13,649 nt of DNA from Elusimicrobiota bacterium (GTDB lineage Bacteria; Elusimicrobiota; Elusimicrobia; Elusimicrobiales; UBA9959): contig DMES01000079.1 in assembly GCA_003450815.1 (NCBI GenBank), positions 1-13,649 on the forward strand, read 5' to 3'. Shown piece after piece: positions 1-7,422 of the stretch. Numbering within the stretch: the stretch's first letter is position 1; each line of letters opens with the position of its first letter. The notes under the pieces were generated by a model. It was given only the letters and a program-made list of their open reading frames with translations. It was not told the origin of the DNA and made no database searches. The translations under genes were made by a program, and so were the position numbers.

Positions 1-963
1 ACGGCGTCTTCGTTCACGGCCACCGGCCAGGTACTCGAGGCTCCGCAGTGGCAGTTGGCCGACAATGTGATTATCTCTTCGGAGGCCTCTGCGGCTTTAG
101 GTGGCGGAGTGAGGATTTCGACCAATGTATATATTGTCGGTATAACAAGTTCAGCCGCGGTAAATGCCGGATATTATCAAATTAACGGCAGCACTGTGCT
201 TGCGGTATTGCCGGGTGACAGTTTGGGCGTGGGTGTTGGAGCGGGCCTTATTGATACCGGGAGCGGGAACTCGTTTATGGGTTATCGCGCAGGGTATTCC
301 AACACAATGGGAAGCGGCAACTCATTTGTGGGCTATTCTGCCGGCAAAAACACTGTAATCGGTTCGGCCAATGCTATATTCGGCAAAGAGGCCGGTTTAG
401 GCTCCTCTGGATTTTCGTTCTCAAGCTCAACGGTTTTGGGCAGTCAGGCGGGATTTAGTTTAACCAGCGGCAACGATAATATATTCGTCGGATTCAAGGC
501 CGGCTACAATGTAACCACCGGCACAGGCAACATTGTAATCGGTTACAATACTCTCACCACCGGGGCTGACGCCCACAACGAAATTAATATCGGCGGCGTA
601 TACAAGGGCAATATTTCTTCGGGGACCGCAACCATCCCTAAATATACCCTGCGGGTTGTAACCGGCGACACAACAGTGGCTTTCGGTGAAACCATAACCG
701 TCAACTCCGCCAGCGATGTTACCGTCACTCTGCCTGCCGTAACCGCCGCGGATCTCGGCGCCGCAATCACGGTGGTCAAGCTCGGTACCGGTAAAGTCAC
801 AATAGCGGCCAATGGGACCCCTATAGCGGATTCCTCCAGCAGCGGCGCCATCTATAACAATGCCTTCTTCCAGCCTTACGCCTCCATAACCATCCGCCTT
901 GCGGACGCTTCGCGTTGGGGAATAATCTCCGGAGACGGCGCTTGGTTTACGACGTCACCGTAA
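1..963 (+). CDS. Repeat-rich tail-fibre/adhesin-like surface protein, 5' end cut by the window
   Basis: The frame is open from base 1, so the gene begins left of the window; an in-frame TTG at 55 is not a credible start because coding sequence continues before it. Roughly bases 250-560 encode glycine-rich repeats of about 20-25 residues, consensus G-S/T-G-N-x-x-x-G-Y/F-x-A-G, seen as GNSFMGYRAG, GNSFVGYSAG, NAIFGKEAG, STVLGSQAG, NIFVGFKAG and NIVIGYNT. Such repeats are typical of beta-helical shafts in tail-fibre-like and trimeric-adhesin-head-like proteins. The last ~105 residues are a Thr/Val/Ala-rich beta domain ending in GDGAWFTTSP, with no S74 intramolecular chaperone and no YadA-type membrane anchor. 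It lies 18 bases before a DUF1566 gene, so they may be co-transcribed. A secreted or surface-exposed role is inferred; substrate and attachment are unknown. Confidence 0.75.
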   Translation, partial: TASSFTATGQVLEAPQWQLADNVIISSEASAALGGGVRISTNVYIVGITSSAAVNAGYYQINGSTVLAVLPGDSLGVGVGAGLIDTGSGNSFMGYRAGYSNTMGSGNSFVGYSAGKNTVIGSANAIFGKEAGLGSSGFSFSSSTVLGSQAGFSLTSGNDNIFVGFKAGYNVTTGTGNIVIGYNTLTTGADAHNEINIGGVYKGNISSGTATIPKYTLRVVTGDTTVAFGETITVNSASDVTVTLPAVTAADLGAAITVVKLGTGKVTIAANGTPIADSSSSGAIYNNAFFQPYASITIRLADASRWGIISGDGAWFTTSP

Positions 964-981
964 GGTGCTCAAGGATTTATT

Positions 982-1611
982 ATGAAAACCCCCCGGACCC
1001 TGGTAAGCGTTATGTTGCCGTGTTTAGTTATCTTCGTGGCTATGCCGGCGTGTGCGGTTGATGTTTCCACCCACGTCTTCTCAAACTGCGGTTTTCCGGA
1101 TACCGGGCAGAAAATATGTTACAACAAAGACGGGACGCAGATAGTCTGTCCCGCTCACGCTGTGGCGCTGGCCCAGGACGGGTCCTATATGCCCAGCGCC
1201 GCCCAGCCAAGTTACACGCAACATAAGGTTAATGGTGTGCTGGTTACTGTGGATAACCGCACGGGTTTGATGTGGGTAACAAATCCGACAGATGCCGGCA
1301 TGGGCGGAACATATACATGGGAGGATGCGCTCTCAGGCTGTGAAGGCCAGACTTACGCCGGTTACCCGGACTGGCGTCTGCCCAATGTGCGCGAGCTTGC
1401 AACCATCATTGATTATAGCCAGCCACCCCCTACGATAAATGCCGTATATTTACCGGGCACGGCAACTGCGGTGCCCGCTTATTACTGGACTTCCACAACC
1501 TATGCGCAGGATAGTTTGTCCGCGTGGGTAGTGAACTTCACCGTGGCCCAAGTGTACTACGACGACAAGGCCAACGGTAATTACGTACGGTGCGTGCGTG
1601 ACGGCCCATAA
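982..1611 (+). CDS. Secreted DUF1566 (Lcl C-terminal-like) domain protein, copy 1
   Basis: 209 residues. Residues 1-25 are a Sec signal peptide (MKTPR, then a hydrophobic core, then MPACA before VDVS). The DUF1566/Lcl domain covers about residues 63-207, shown by QDGSYMPS, the strand VDNRTGLMWV, a W-E-D-A helix, the diagnostic DWRLPNVREL (130-139), YYWTSTT (167-173) and the terminal VRCVRDGP. Four Cys before residue 60 plus C120 and C204 suggest disulfides in an exported protein. Start ATG has AAGG 7 bases upstream. The Lcl family includes the C-terminal domain of the Legionella collagen-like adhesin, so binding at the cell surface is plausible, but no ligand can be named. It lies 46 bases upstream of a paralogue, giving a tandem duplication. 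Confidence 0.85.
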   Translation: MKTPRTLVSVMLPCLVIFVAMPACAVDVSTHVFSNCGFPDTGQKICYNKDGTQIVCPAHAVALAQDGSYMPSAAQPSYTQHKVNGVLVTVDNRTGLMWVTNPTDAGMGGTYTWEDALSGCEGQTYAGYPDWRLPNVRELATIIDYSQPPPTINAVYLPGTATAVPAYYWTSTTYAQDSLSAWVVNFTVAQVYYDDKANGNYVRCVRDGP

Positions 1612-1657
1612 CCCCGGGGGGGGCGCCGTTTGGAGATTCCGGAGAGGTGTCAGTATT

Positions 1658-2284
1658 ATGAAAAATGCGATGCTCGCTTTTTGTGCCCTTGCTGCCGATT
1701 CCCGTTTTTTGCTCGTTGCCGCTTTTCTGTTGTCTGCGACGCCGGTTCTGGGACAGTCCACACATTCTTTCAATTCCGGTATGAACTGTCACGGAATATG
1801 GAATCTGCCGGACACTTCCACCGGGACGGTGAGTTATACGGATACCCCCGGAGAAGACACCGACTACCAGCCGGGGGCCTCTTCCCCCAGCTACACGGCC
1901 AACGGCAACGGAACCGCAACGGACAATGTGACAGGTCTTATGTGGGCGACATCAGCTCCAGGAAGTCAAAAACCATGGGAAGCGGCGTTGACATCCTGCG
2001 CGGTACAGATGAACGGTTACGCCGGTTATACGGATTGGCGCCTGCCCAATGTGCGTGAACTTTTAAGCATAGTGGACTACGGCAAAGGCACTCCCCCGGC
2101 TATAAGTGCCGCATACTTCCCGGGTACTAAGATGGCAATTATCCCTTACTGGACCTCAACAACAGATGTGACCGGCGCCGTACCCTATAACTATGCGATG
2201 GTTGTGTATTTCTACGATGGTCAGGCACAAAACTACCTCAAGACCAGCAATGCCTTCGTGCGGTGTGTGCGCGGCGGCCTCTGA
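1658..2284 (+). CDS. Secreted DUF1566 (Lcl C-terminal-like) domain protein, copy 2
   Basis: 208 residues from the ATG at 1658, preceded by GGAGAGG at 1641-1647. This start is preferred over an upstream in-frame GTG at 1598, which would overlap the previous gene and bury the signal peptide. Residues 1-33 form a long signal peptide (hydrophobic FLLVAAFLLSATPVLG, then QSTHS). The domain has the same signatures as copy 1: NVTGLMWAT, DWRLPNVREL (126-135), YWTSTT (164-169) and terminal VRCVRGGL. The core is conserved between the copies, while the segment between YWTSTT and VRCVR differs strongly in sequence. The GC-rich 3' flanks also match (ACCCCGGG after each stop), so the duplicated unit included flanking DNA. 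Surface or periplasmic binding role inferred. Confidence 0.85.
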   Translation: MKNAMLAFCALAADSRFLLVAAFLLSATPVLGQSTHSFNSGMNCHGIWNLPDTSTGTVSYTDTPGEDTDYQPGASSPSYTANGNGTATDNVTGLMWATSAPGSQKPWEAALTSCAVQMNGYAGYTDWRLPNVRELLSIVDYGKGTPPAISAAYFPGTKMAIIPYWTSTTDVTGAVPYNYAMVVYFYDGQAQNYLKTSNAFVRCVRGGL

Positions 2285-2540
2285 CCCCGGGCGGCGTCTG
2301 ATCTTTTGAACAGTGTCCCGCGGATTTATCATGACTTGACAGTTTTCAGGATCGCCCTCGCAAATTCTGCGCGCAATGCGCTTGATTTGCGGCCCGCAAA
2401 GCGGGGAATCCTGTATGTTTTTGTTTCTTGTTTTTCCAATGAGAATGACCTTGAACTGCAGGATTCGGGTTAGCGTTCCAGGCGCTCCGGTTATACTGGA
2501 AAAACACTTTTCAGGGTATTTGAACGGCTGAAAGTCAGCT

Positions 2541-2568
2541 TTGACCAGTAATCCTCCGCAACAATAAT
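2541..2568 (+). promoter_or_regulatory. Candidate sigma70-type promoter for the PorV-TPR gene
   Basis: TTGACC (2541-2546) and AATAAT (2563-2568) each match five of six consensus bases, with a 16-base spacer. It sits about 80 bases before the ATG at 2650 in an AT-rich stretch. The predicted leader would contain the inverted repeat at 2604-2640. Confidence 0.35.
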
Positions 2569-2603
2569 TAATAAATAACTTCGGTATTTCTTCGGGATTT
2601 GCC

Positions 2604-2640
2604 CGTTGATATCTCATAGACTATACATAGATAGTCAACG
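2604..2640 (+). promoter_or_regulatory. Inverted repeat immediately upstream of the PorV-TPR start
   Basis: CGTTGATATCT (2604-2614) and AGATAGTCAACG (2629-2640) are complementary apart from one bulged base, with a 14-base loop. The repeat ends directly against the AAGG ribosome site (2641-2644) of the gene starting at 2650. It could be an operator or a leader hairpin affecting translation; a mere sequence coincidence is unlikely for 11 pairs. Confidence 0.45.
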
Positions 2641-2649
2641 AAGGCATAT

Positions 2650-4377
2650 ATGCAAAGCGCGGATTCTAAGACGGGCATGCTTGTTATGGCGGCGCAGATA
2701 TTGTGCGCCACCTGGCTTTTTTCTTTTCCCGTGTTCGCCGGCGCCCCCGGTACCTCCGCCGCTTCCTTCCTGTCATTTACGCCCAGCCCACGCGCCACCG
2801 CTATGGGGGAATCCTACTCCTCGGTGACCGAGGACGCTTATGCAGCTTACTGGAACCCGGCCGGGCTCGCCAGCGTTGAACAGCCCGAACTGGCGATCAC
2901 CTACAACGCTTCTTTTGAGGACGTCTCTCACCAGTATGTCTCACAGGCCTTTCCGTTGAGCTACGGCTCCACGCTGGATATCAACATCACCCGCCTGACC
3001 ATGGCTCCTTTCCAGGGCTACGATGCCATGGGCACCAAGACCACCAAGATCCAGTCCTCTGATATGGCGGTAGGCGTAGCTTACGGCCGGACACTCCTGA
3101 AGGACGAGATCTCGCGCCCCGTTCTCAATGTCGGCGTCAACCTGAAGACCATCAGCGAGATGCTGGACAATGTTTCAGCCAATACCTACGCCGCTGACCT
3201 GGGCGTGATTTATTATCTGCGGCCCTCCAGTTACTGGCTGACAAATGTTCAGGCCCAGGAATTCAGGTTCGCTCTTACCGCCAGAAACCTCGGTCCGGGC
3301 CTGAAATTTGACAAGGAATCCTCTCCGCTGCCGATGTCGTTGACACTGGGAACATCCTGGCTTTCCCACCCCTACGGCAGTTCTACCCTTATCCTGAGCG
3401 TAGACAATACTCTCGCCAACGACGACAAATACTCAGTAAATGTGGGCGCGGAATATATGGCTTTCCAGCTGCTTTCTTTCCGGGCCGGCTTCAAAACCGG
3501 ACAGTATGTCGGTTCAGGAGTAAGATTGGGTGTTGGTTTCAGGCTGTCTTTTGCGGATCTGGATTATTCAATGTCGCCTTTCGGAGATCTGGGAACCATG
3601 AATAAAGTGGGCATGACAATTAAATTCGGCAATTCAGTGGCGCGATCGCCTCAGGCCGGTAAGAGCCAGCGCGTGGAAAGAGCCAAGCTGATAGCCACGA
3701 AGGATAAAATAGAGAAGCTTGAGATGTTTGCCAATGATTTTATCGAACTGGCCAAAAATGATCTGGAAGGACGTCAGTATGTGTCCGCCGACGCCAACCT
3801 CAACAAGGCTTTCAACCTGGACCCGGGGCTTAAGGCCGGCGAATGGGGAGATAAAGACGACCGCCTGGCAGCCGTTATCAAGGATATGCGGTTCAGGGAT
3901 ATACCCGCTCTCAAGGAAATCTTTATGACTGACAATGAGCAGTCCGCTGTTGCCCACGAGGCAATTATGTCCTATGTCGGTGGGTCCAACCTTAAAGCTT
4001 TCCTGCTGGCGCATGCGGCCTTGGGCACCAATGTCCACGGCGCGCCAGTGTTTGAGGACCTGCTTCTGGCCATGGGCCGGCTGACGCGTAACAGCGTTCG
4101 CCGTGATGAGGTTATGTCCAGGGCCGCGCTGGTAAAGGAGAAACTCCGCAAAGCCGCCAGATATTTCTACATACAGCGTTTCGACCTTGCGGTCACGCAG
4201 TGCGAAGAAGCGGTTCTCCTTGATGAGGAGAACGCTGTAGCTTGGACCAGGCTTGGTTCAGTGTACTTCATGATGGGCGATAAAGGCAAGGCGAAGAATG
4301 CCTACCAGAAAGCGCTTAAACTGAATCCGAATGACAGCATGACCAAGCGGTTCATGGACACCCAGGGTTGGAAGTGA
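2650..4377 (+). CDS. PorV/PorQ-family outer-membrane barrel protein with C-terminal TPR repeats
   Basis: 575 residues. The signal peptide ends near residue 30 (FPVFA before GAPGTSAASF). Residues ~38-328 have the PorV/PorQ family pattern: FLSFTPSPRATAMGESYSSV, AAYWNPAGLA, then alternating beta strands ending in MTIKFG, consistent with a barrel related to FadL-type proteins. Residues ~333-400 are a charged, helical linker (RVERAKLIATKDKIEKLE), and ~495-562 hold two TPR units, the clearest being AWTRLGSVYFMMGDKGKAKN then AYQKALKLNPND. The barrel-plus-TPR fusion suggests a scaffold or transport-associated protein with its TPR in the periplasm. No type IX secretion gene is visible, so that role is not claimed. 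ATG at 2650 has AAGG five bases upstream. Confidence 0.8.
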   Translation: MQSADSKTGMLVMAAQILCATWLFSFPVFAGAPGTSAASFLSFTPSPRATAMGESYSSVTEDAYAAYWNPAGLASVEQPELAITYNASFEDVSHQYVSQAFPLSYGSTLDINITRLTMAPFQGYDAMGTKTTKIQSSDMAVGVAYGRTLLKDEISRPVLNVGVNLKTISEMLDNVSANTYAADLGVIYYLRPSSYWLTNVQAQEFRFALTARNLGPGLKFDKESSPLPMSLTLGTSWLSHPYGSSTLILSVDNTLANDDKYSVNVGAEYMAFQLLSFRAGFKTGQYVGSGVRLGVGFRLSFADLDYSMSPFGDLGTMNKVGMTIKFGNSVARSPQAGKSQRVERAKLIATKDKIEKLEMFANDFIELAKNDLEGRQYVSADANLNKAFNLDPGLKAGEWGDKDDRLAAVIKDMRFRDIPALKEIFMTDNEQSAVAHEAIMSYVGGSNLKAFLLAHAALGTNVHGAPVFEDLLLAMGRLTRNSVRRDEVMSRAALVKEKLRKAARYFYIQRFDLAVTQCEEAVLLDEENAVAWTRLGSVYFMMGDKGKAKNAYQKALKLNPNDSMTKRFMDTQGWK

Positions 4378-4606
4378 TAATGTGACTTTGTAAATAAAGT
4401 GTCGTGCTCTCTTTAAAACAATGAGTTCAAAGGAGGAAAGGGATTAGCCTGGTTAAACGGCAGATTATGTTATTAGGGAAAGGTTTAGGTTCGGGTTAAG
4501 ATAGTACTAAGAGTATTAAGTGATTTAACTTCTTCTTAACCTCAATACGGTCGTAATGCCGGAATCTTAAGCTTTCTTCCCTTACCTGTGCTTTTTCCGC
4601 GCTTCT
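4378..4606 (+). other. Intergenic region before the histidine kinase, with inverted repeats
   Basis: 229 bases without a gene. GGTTAAGA (4494-4501) and TCTTAACC (4534-4541) form an 8-base inverted repeat enclosing further short complementary segments. A strong Shine-Dalgarno-like AAAGGAGG (4429-4436) is followed only by a short dead-end frame. The segment probably carries the promoter or regulatory site of the kinase, but I cannot pick convincing -35/-10 boxes. Confidence 0.35.
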
Positions 4607-5548
4607 ATGGAATTTCTGGCGATAGTCTTTATTCCGCTTATCCTTCTGTTGCTGGGGGCCGCTTTTCTGGTGGTCTCGCAGGTTTCCGGTTTTGTTCAAT
4701 CCGGTTTTCTTAATAAGCGCCAGCATTTCTCTAACATGATCATCCAGCAGTACATGGCTCAGATCGCCCTGGCGCAAAGCCAGATTTACCAGCGCAGCCG
4801 CGAGCTGGAGGATCTCTCGTCAAGACTGGTGCTTTCAAACCAGGAGCTGGGTCGTTTGAATGCCATGAAATCAAAATTCCTTTCTATGGTCGTGCACGAC
4901 GTAAGGACCCCGCTGGCTTCCATCAGAGGCTTCAGCGAACTTCTGCTTAAGAGAAATATGGAGAAGAAAGAATCGCAGTACCTTAAAAATATCGTTTCTT
5001 CCACCGACCAGATGGGCCGTCTGATCGCCGACCTTACCGACCTGGCCATGATAGAAGCCGGCAAGATGAAAATGGAAAAATCCATTATTGAGTATTCCGA
5101 TATCGCCAGGGATATACTCCCCGGCATTTCAATAAATGCCCAGGGAAAAGGAGTAGAACTGATTGTAAATGAACTGCCAACTTCCTGTCTTATAGAAGGA
5201 GACAAGTTCCGGCTAACGCAGGTGCTCATGAATCTGCTCAATAACGCCATTAAGTTTACGCCGGCGGGAAAGTGGGTTGAATTAACCATGCGCCGCGAGG
5301 GGAAATATCTCACCGCGTATGTTAAAGACTCGGGTATAGGTATTCATCAGAGCGAGACCAAAAGGATTTTTGAGAAATTCTATCAGGCGAAGCATCAAAA
5401 AGACGAAAAACTCCGTAAGCAGGGCTGGGGTTTGGGTCTTTCAATAGCGCAGGAAATAATACGGTCCCACAAGGGCGAAATTGGCGCTACCAGTCCGGGT
5501 CTTGGAAAGGGCGCCACCTTCTGGTTTAAAATCCCCGCTGGAGCATAA
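4607..5548 (+). CDS. Membrane-anchored sensor histidine kinase lacking a recognisable sensor domain
   Basis: 313 residues. One N-terminal membrane helix (~3-26) is followed by a coiled coil (~45-88), then a HisKA domain with the H-box FLSMVVHDVRTPLASIRGF (phospho-acceptor H97). The HATPase_c domain has all nucleotide-binding boxes: N-box LMNLLNNAIKF (N209, N212, N213), G1 DSGIGI (241-246), F-box IFEKFYQ (254-260) and G2 GWGLGLS (273-279), ending in GATFWFKIP. The catalytic core looks intact. There is no periplasmic loop, PAS, GAF or HAMP, so input probably comes through the membrane helix, the coiled coil or a partner. No response regulator is adjacent. ATG at 4607 is the first normal start after an in-frame stop at 4568 and has no Shine-Dalgarno. 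It lies 180 bases before the motor-like cluster; a regulatory link is possible but unproven. Confidence 0.9.
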   Translation: MEFLAIVFIPLILLLLGAAFLVVSQVSGFVQSGFLNKRQHFSNMIIQQYMAQIALAQSQIYQRSRELEDLSSRLVLSNQELGRLNAMKSKFLSMVVHDVRTPLASIRGFSELLLKRNMEKKESQYLKNIVSSTDQMGRLIADLTDLAMIEAGKMKMEKSIIEYSDIARDILPGISINAQGKGVELIVNELPTSCLIEGDKFRLTQVLMNLLNNAIKFTPAGKWVELTMRREGKYLTAYVKDSGIGIHQSETKRIFEKFYQAKHQKDEKLRKQGWGLGLSIAQEIIRSHKGEIGATSPGLGKGATFWFKIPAGA

Positions 5549-5558
5549 GTTAATACGA

Positions 5559-5583
5559 CAGGTATAGAGGGCCCCAGGCATAG
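5559..5583 (+). repeat. 25-base dispersed repeat, copy A
   Basis: Starts CAGGTATAGAGGGC and ends CCAGGCATAG. It matches 9174-9198 at 24 of 25 bases. Both copies lie just after a stop codon and upstream of a fliFG gene. Its AGGCATAG end (5576-5583) can pair with CTATGCCT at 5631-5638, and a second arm GCATAGAAA (5594-5602) pairs perfectly with TTTCTATGC (5628-5636), so 5559-5638 looks like a small palindromic element. Confidence 0.75.
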
Positions 5584-5653
5584 AGAGAGCAAAGCATAGA
5601 AAGAGGGAAAAACACTTGATCTGCTTTTTTCTATGCCTATGACTGGCTCCCTT

Positions 5654-5710
5654 CCTGGTGTCGGGCTGTAACATAGAGATAACCTTTCTGAAACATCGTA
5701 TCTGTATAAT
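5654..5710 (+). promoter_or_regulatory. Shared promoter element upstream of fliFG1
   Basis: A 57-base segment that aligns without gaps to 8341-8397 upstream of motA (42 of 57 identical by my count). Conserved blocks are CCTGGTGT (5654-5661), GTAA (5668-5671), the core ATAACCTTTCTGAAACATCG (5679-5698, 19 of 20 shared) and TATAAT (5705-5710) as -10 box. The core contains the near-palindrome TTTCTGAAA (5685-5693) where a -35 box would be, and no TTGACA is present, so an activator or alternative sigma factor is suggested. A transcript starting near 5717 rules out the ATG at 5714 and supports the start at 5729. Confidence 0.7.
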
Positions 5711-5728
5711 TAAATGAGGCACAAAGTT

Positions 5729-7417
5729 ATGGCAAGGCCGAAATCTCAAAGGTTCAAAGACGCAAAGGGGCACAGTTGTAAGGTTTTTTTTCATTTTGTG
5801 CTTTTATGTTTTTGTGCCTTTGTGCCTTTGTTCATCGCTACCGTTCACGGGCAGAACATGCCGCTGGACGACAAGGCCCGGTATGAACGGTCGCTTGAGG
5901 CGAAGGTGGACGAGGTGCTGATGAGATTGCTGGGCCCGAACCAGGCTCAGGTAGTGGTACAGGCCAGCATGGATTTCACCAGGACAGAGAAGGTGGACAT
6001 GACCTCGCGGATTCCCTCCGGCTCGGCGCCGGGAGGGACGGCGAAAGAAGGTTTGTTCAAGTCGGACGGTTCTTCAACGGATAACCAGGTGTTCGCAGAA
6101 TACCTGCTGCCGGGTTTTCCCAGCATGGTCGGCGGCACAGGCAGACCTGAAAACACCTCCTACCAGCGGCAGATGCTTTATCCCTCTTCGTTCATAACTA
6201 AACTTGTTGTGACGGTTATTCTTAACAAGGAACTTCCTGATAGCGAAGGCCAGGCAGTCCGGAGCGTGGTACTCGAAATACTTGCCATGGACCAGAAGAG
6301 GGGGGACGAGCTGATTATCGTCAAGACCCCTTTCGCCCCGTTCTGGCGCACAATCTGGTACACGCCCGAGGCTATGAGTCTGGTCTTTAAATATGGAATC
6401 CTGACTATTATGGGGATCGTAGCGATGGTGGTGGTGGCTATAGGTTTTTTGAAACTGGCCGGGGCGATGAACACCATGGCCAAAGCGCAGCAGGGGCACC
6501 AGATAACTATGGACATGGGCAAAGGTTTCGGCGGTATGCCGGCGCTGCCTGGTTCCAGCACTGTGGGCGGATTGCTGGATATCACGGTGGGAGATAAAAT
6601 GCTGGGAGAGAAAAAAGAGAAGGAGAAGGGGGGCGGCGGCGATTATGAGAAAGTGGTGTTTAATGTAACTCCGGACCAGGCTGTTTTTCTGGTTGACATG
6701 ATGGTCAGTGAGGATCCCGCCAATGTGGCGCTGGTGGCCGCGCACCTGCCGTCGGACACGCGCAGCGAATTTTTGCGGATACTGCCGCCCAATGCGGCGT
6801 CGGAAGTAATTTCGCATCTGGCCAGGGTGCGGTTCGTGGAACCGGATGTGGTCAACACAATCAAAGATGAAATTGAGCGGAGACTGAGTGGAGCCGTGGG
6901 CGGGGTGCAGCAGGTAATAGAGGTGCTGGACAAGGTAAACCTTCGCGCCAAGAAAGAGATGCTGCAGCATTTGTCGGAAAAAGACCCGGATACCGCGCGT
7001 CTGGTCAGGAACAAGATCTTTCTGCCCGAGGACCTGGGCCGGCTTTCTGAAAAAGACATGTCTGTGCTTATAAGCAATTTTAAAATAGAATCGCTGGCTT
7101 GCGCCATCTGGGAATTCCCGCAGGAACTGAAAGACGCGATCAAGAAGCAGATGGCGGACAAGACCTGGCAGATGGTGGAGCAGACGATGAAATACGGGGC
7201 GCCCTCGCGTGAGAGCTCCGAAAAAGCTGTGGAAGAGCTGGTGGAGTCGGCTTTGAAACTTATGAAGGAAGGACGCATTGCGAATCCGCTGACCAGCGGA
7301 GCTGAAATATTGGCAGGTCCGGAAGCGGAAAAGAGCCTCCCTTCTTCGGCGGGGGAACTGGCGCTGGCCGTTCCCGAACCGCCCAAGCCTGAGCCGGCTG
7401 AAAAGGCTGAGGGCTGA
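5729..7417 (+). CDS. FliF(RBM3)-FliG(M+C) fusion protein, rotor-like copy 1
   Basis: 562 residues from ATG 5729 (GAGG at 5716-5719, 9-base spacing; an in-frame ATG at 5714 precedes the predicted transcript start). Residues 1-41 are a signal peptide or first membrane helix. Residues ~46-202 resemble FliF RBM3 (DDKARYERSLEAKVDEVLMRLLGPNQAQVVVQA in two blocks, then TSYQRQMLYPSSFITKLVVTVILN and RGDELIIVKTPFAPFW), with a Gly/Ser-rich insert at ~95-140. A membrane helix spans ~221-245; a Gly/Lys linker follows. Residues ~307-387 match FliG middle domain (EDP-A-NVALVAAHLP in place of EHPQ) and ~391-517 FliG_C (GGVQQVIEVLDK, FLPEDLGRL, KEGRI). FliF RBM1/2, the FliF C-tail and FliG_N are missing; direct fusion makes the last two unnecessary. 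Expected to form a periplasm-to-cytoplasm ring facing MotA. Copy 2 is at 9209. Confidence 0.88.
   Translation: MARPKSQRFKDAKGHSCKVFFHFVLLCFCAFVPLFIATVHGQNMPLDDKARYERSLEAKVDEVLMRLLGPNQAQVVVQASMDFTRTEKVDMTSRIPSGSAPGGTAKEGLFKSDGSSTDNQVFAEYLLPGFPSMVGGTGRPENTSYQRQMLYPSSFITKLVVTVILNKELPDSEGQAVRSVVLEILAMDQKRGDELIIVKTPFAPFWRTIWYTPEAMSLVFKYGILTIMGIVAMVVVAIGFLKLAGAMNTMAKAQQGHQITMDMGKGFGGMPALPGSSTVGGLLDITVGDKMLGEKKEKEKGGGGDYEKVVFNVTPDQAVFLVDMMVSEDPANVALVAAHLPSDTRSEFLRILPPNAASEVISHLARVRFVEPDVVNTIKDEIERRLSGAVGGVQQVIEVLDKVNLRAKKEMLQHLSEKDPDTARLVRNKIFLPEDLGRLSEKDMSVLISNFKIESLACAIWEFPQELKDAIKKQMADKTWQMVEQTMKYGAPSRESSEKAVEELVESALKLMKEGRIANPLTSGAEILAGPEAEKSLPSSAGELALAVPEPPKPEPAEKAEG
5757..5831 (+). repeat. Imperfect hairpin over the signal-peptide codons of fliFG1
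   Basis: CAAAGACGCAAAGGGGCACA on the left pairs with TTTGTGCCTTTGTGCCTTTG on the right, about 17 of 20 positions counting G-T pairs. The enclosed T-rich stretch and right arm encode the hydrophobic core of the signal peptide. The pattern resembles short dispersed CAAAGGCACAAAG-type palindromes seen in some bacterial genomes. Confidence 0.5.
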
Positions 7418-7422
7418 AATTT

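Larger units (their letters stand above)
2285..2649 (+). other. Intergenic segment of 365 bases before the PorV-TPR gene
   Basis: I see no credible coding sequence here on either strand; the open frames lack family features and a ribosome site. The first half is mixed GC with no clear terminator after the DUF1566 pair. The last ~110 bases are AT-rich and hold a promoter candidate (2541-2568) and an inverted repeat (2604-2640) just before the next start codon. A TTGACA at 2336-2341 has no matching -10 box at normal distance. Confidence 0.6.

Noticed and set aside
1598..1657. GTG start for the second DUF1566 protein
   Set aside because: It overlaps the previous gene and adds Gly-rich residues before a normal signal peptide; the ATG at 1658 has a strong GGAGAGG site.
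4429..4500. Small gene after the strong AAAGGAGG at 4429-4436
   Set aside because: The only ATG nearby (4467) opens ten codons and is too far from the site.
5654..5673. Sigma54 promoter (CTGG ... TG spacing) before fliFG1
   Set aside because: The required GC doublet at -12 is absent at correct distance, in both this copy and the motA copy.
6074..6970. Long minus-strand open frame of 298 codons, with a similar one opposite fliFG2
   Set aside because: It is a shadow of the highly conserved fliFG coding strand. The protein is His/Arg-rich without family motifs, and its recurrence opposite copy 2 follows from the duplication.
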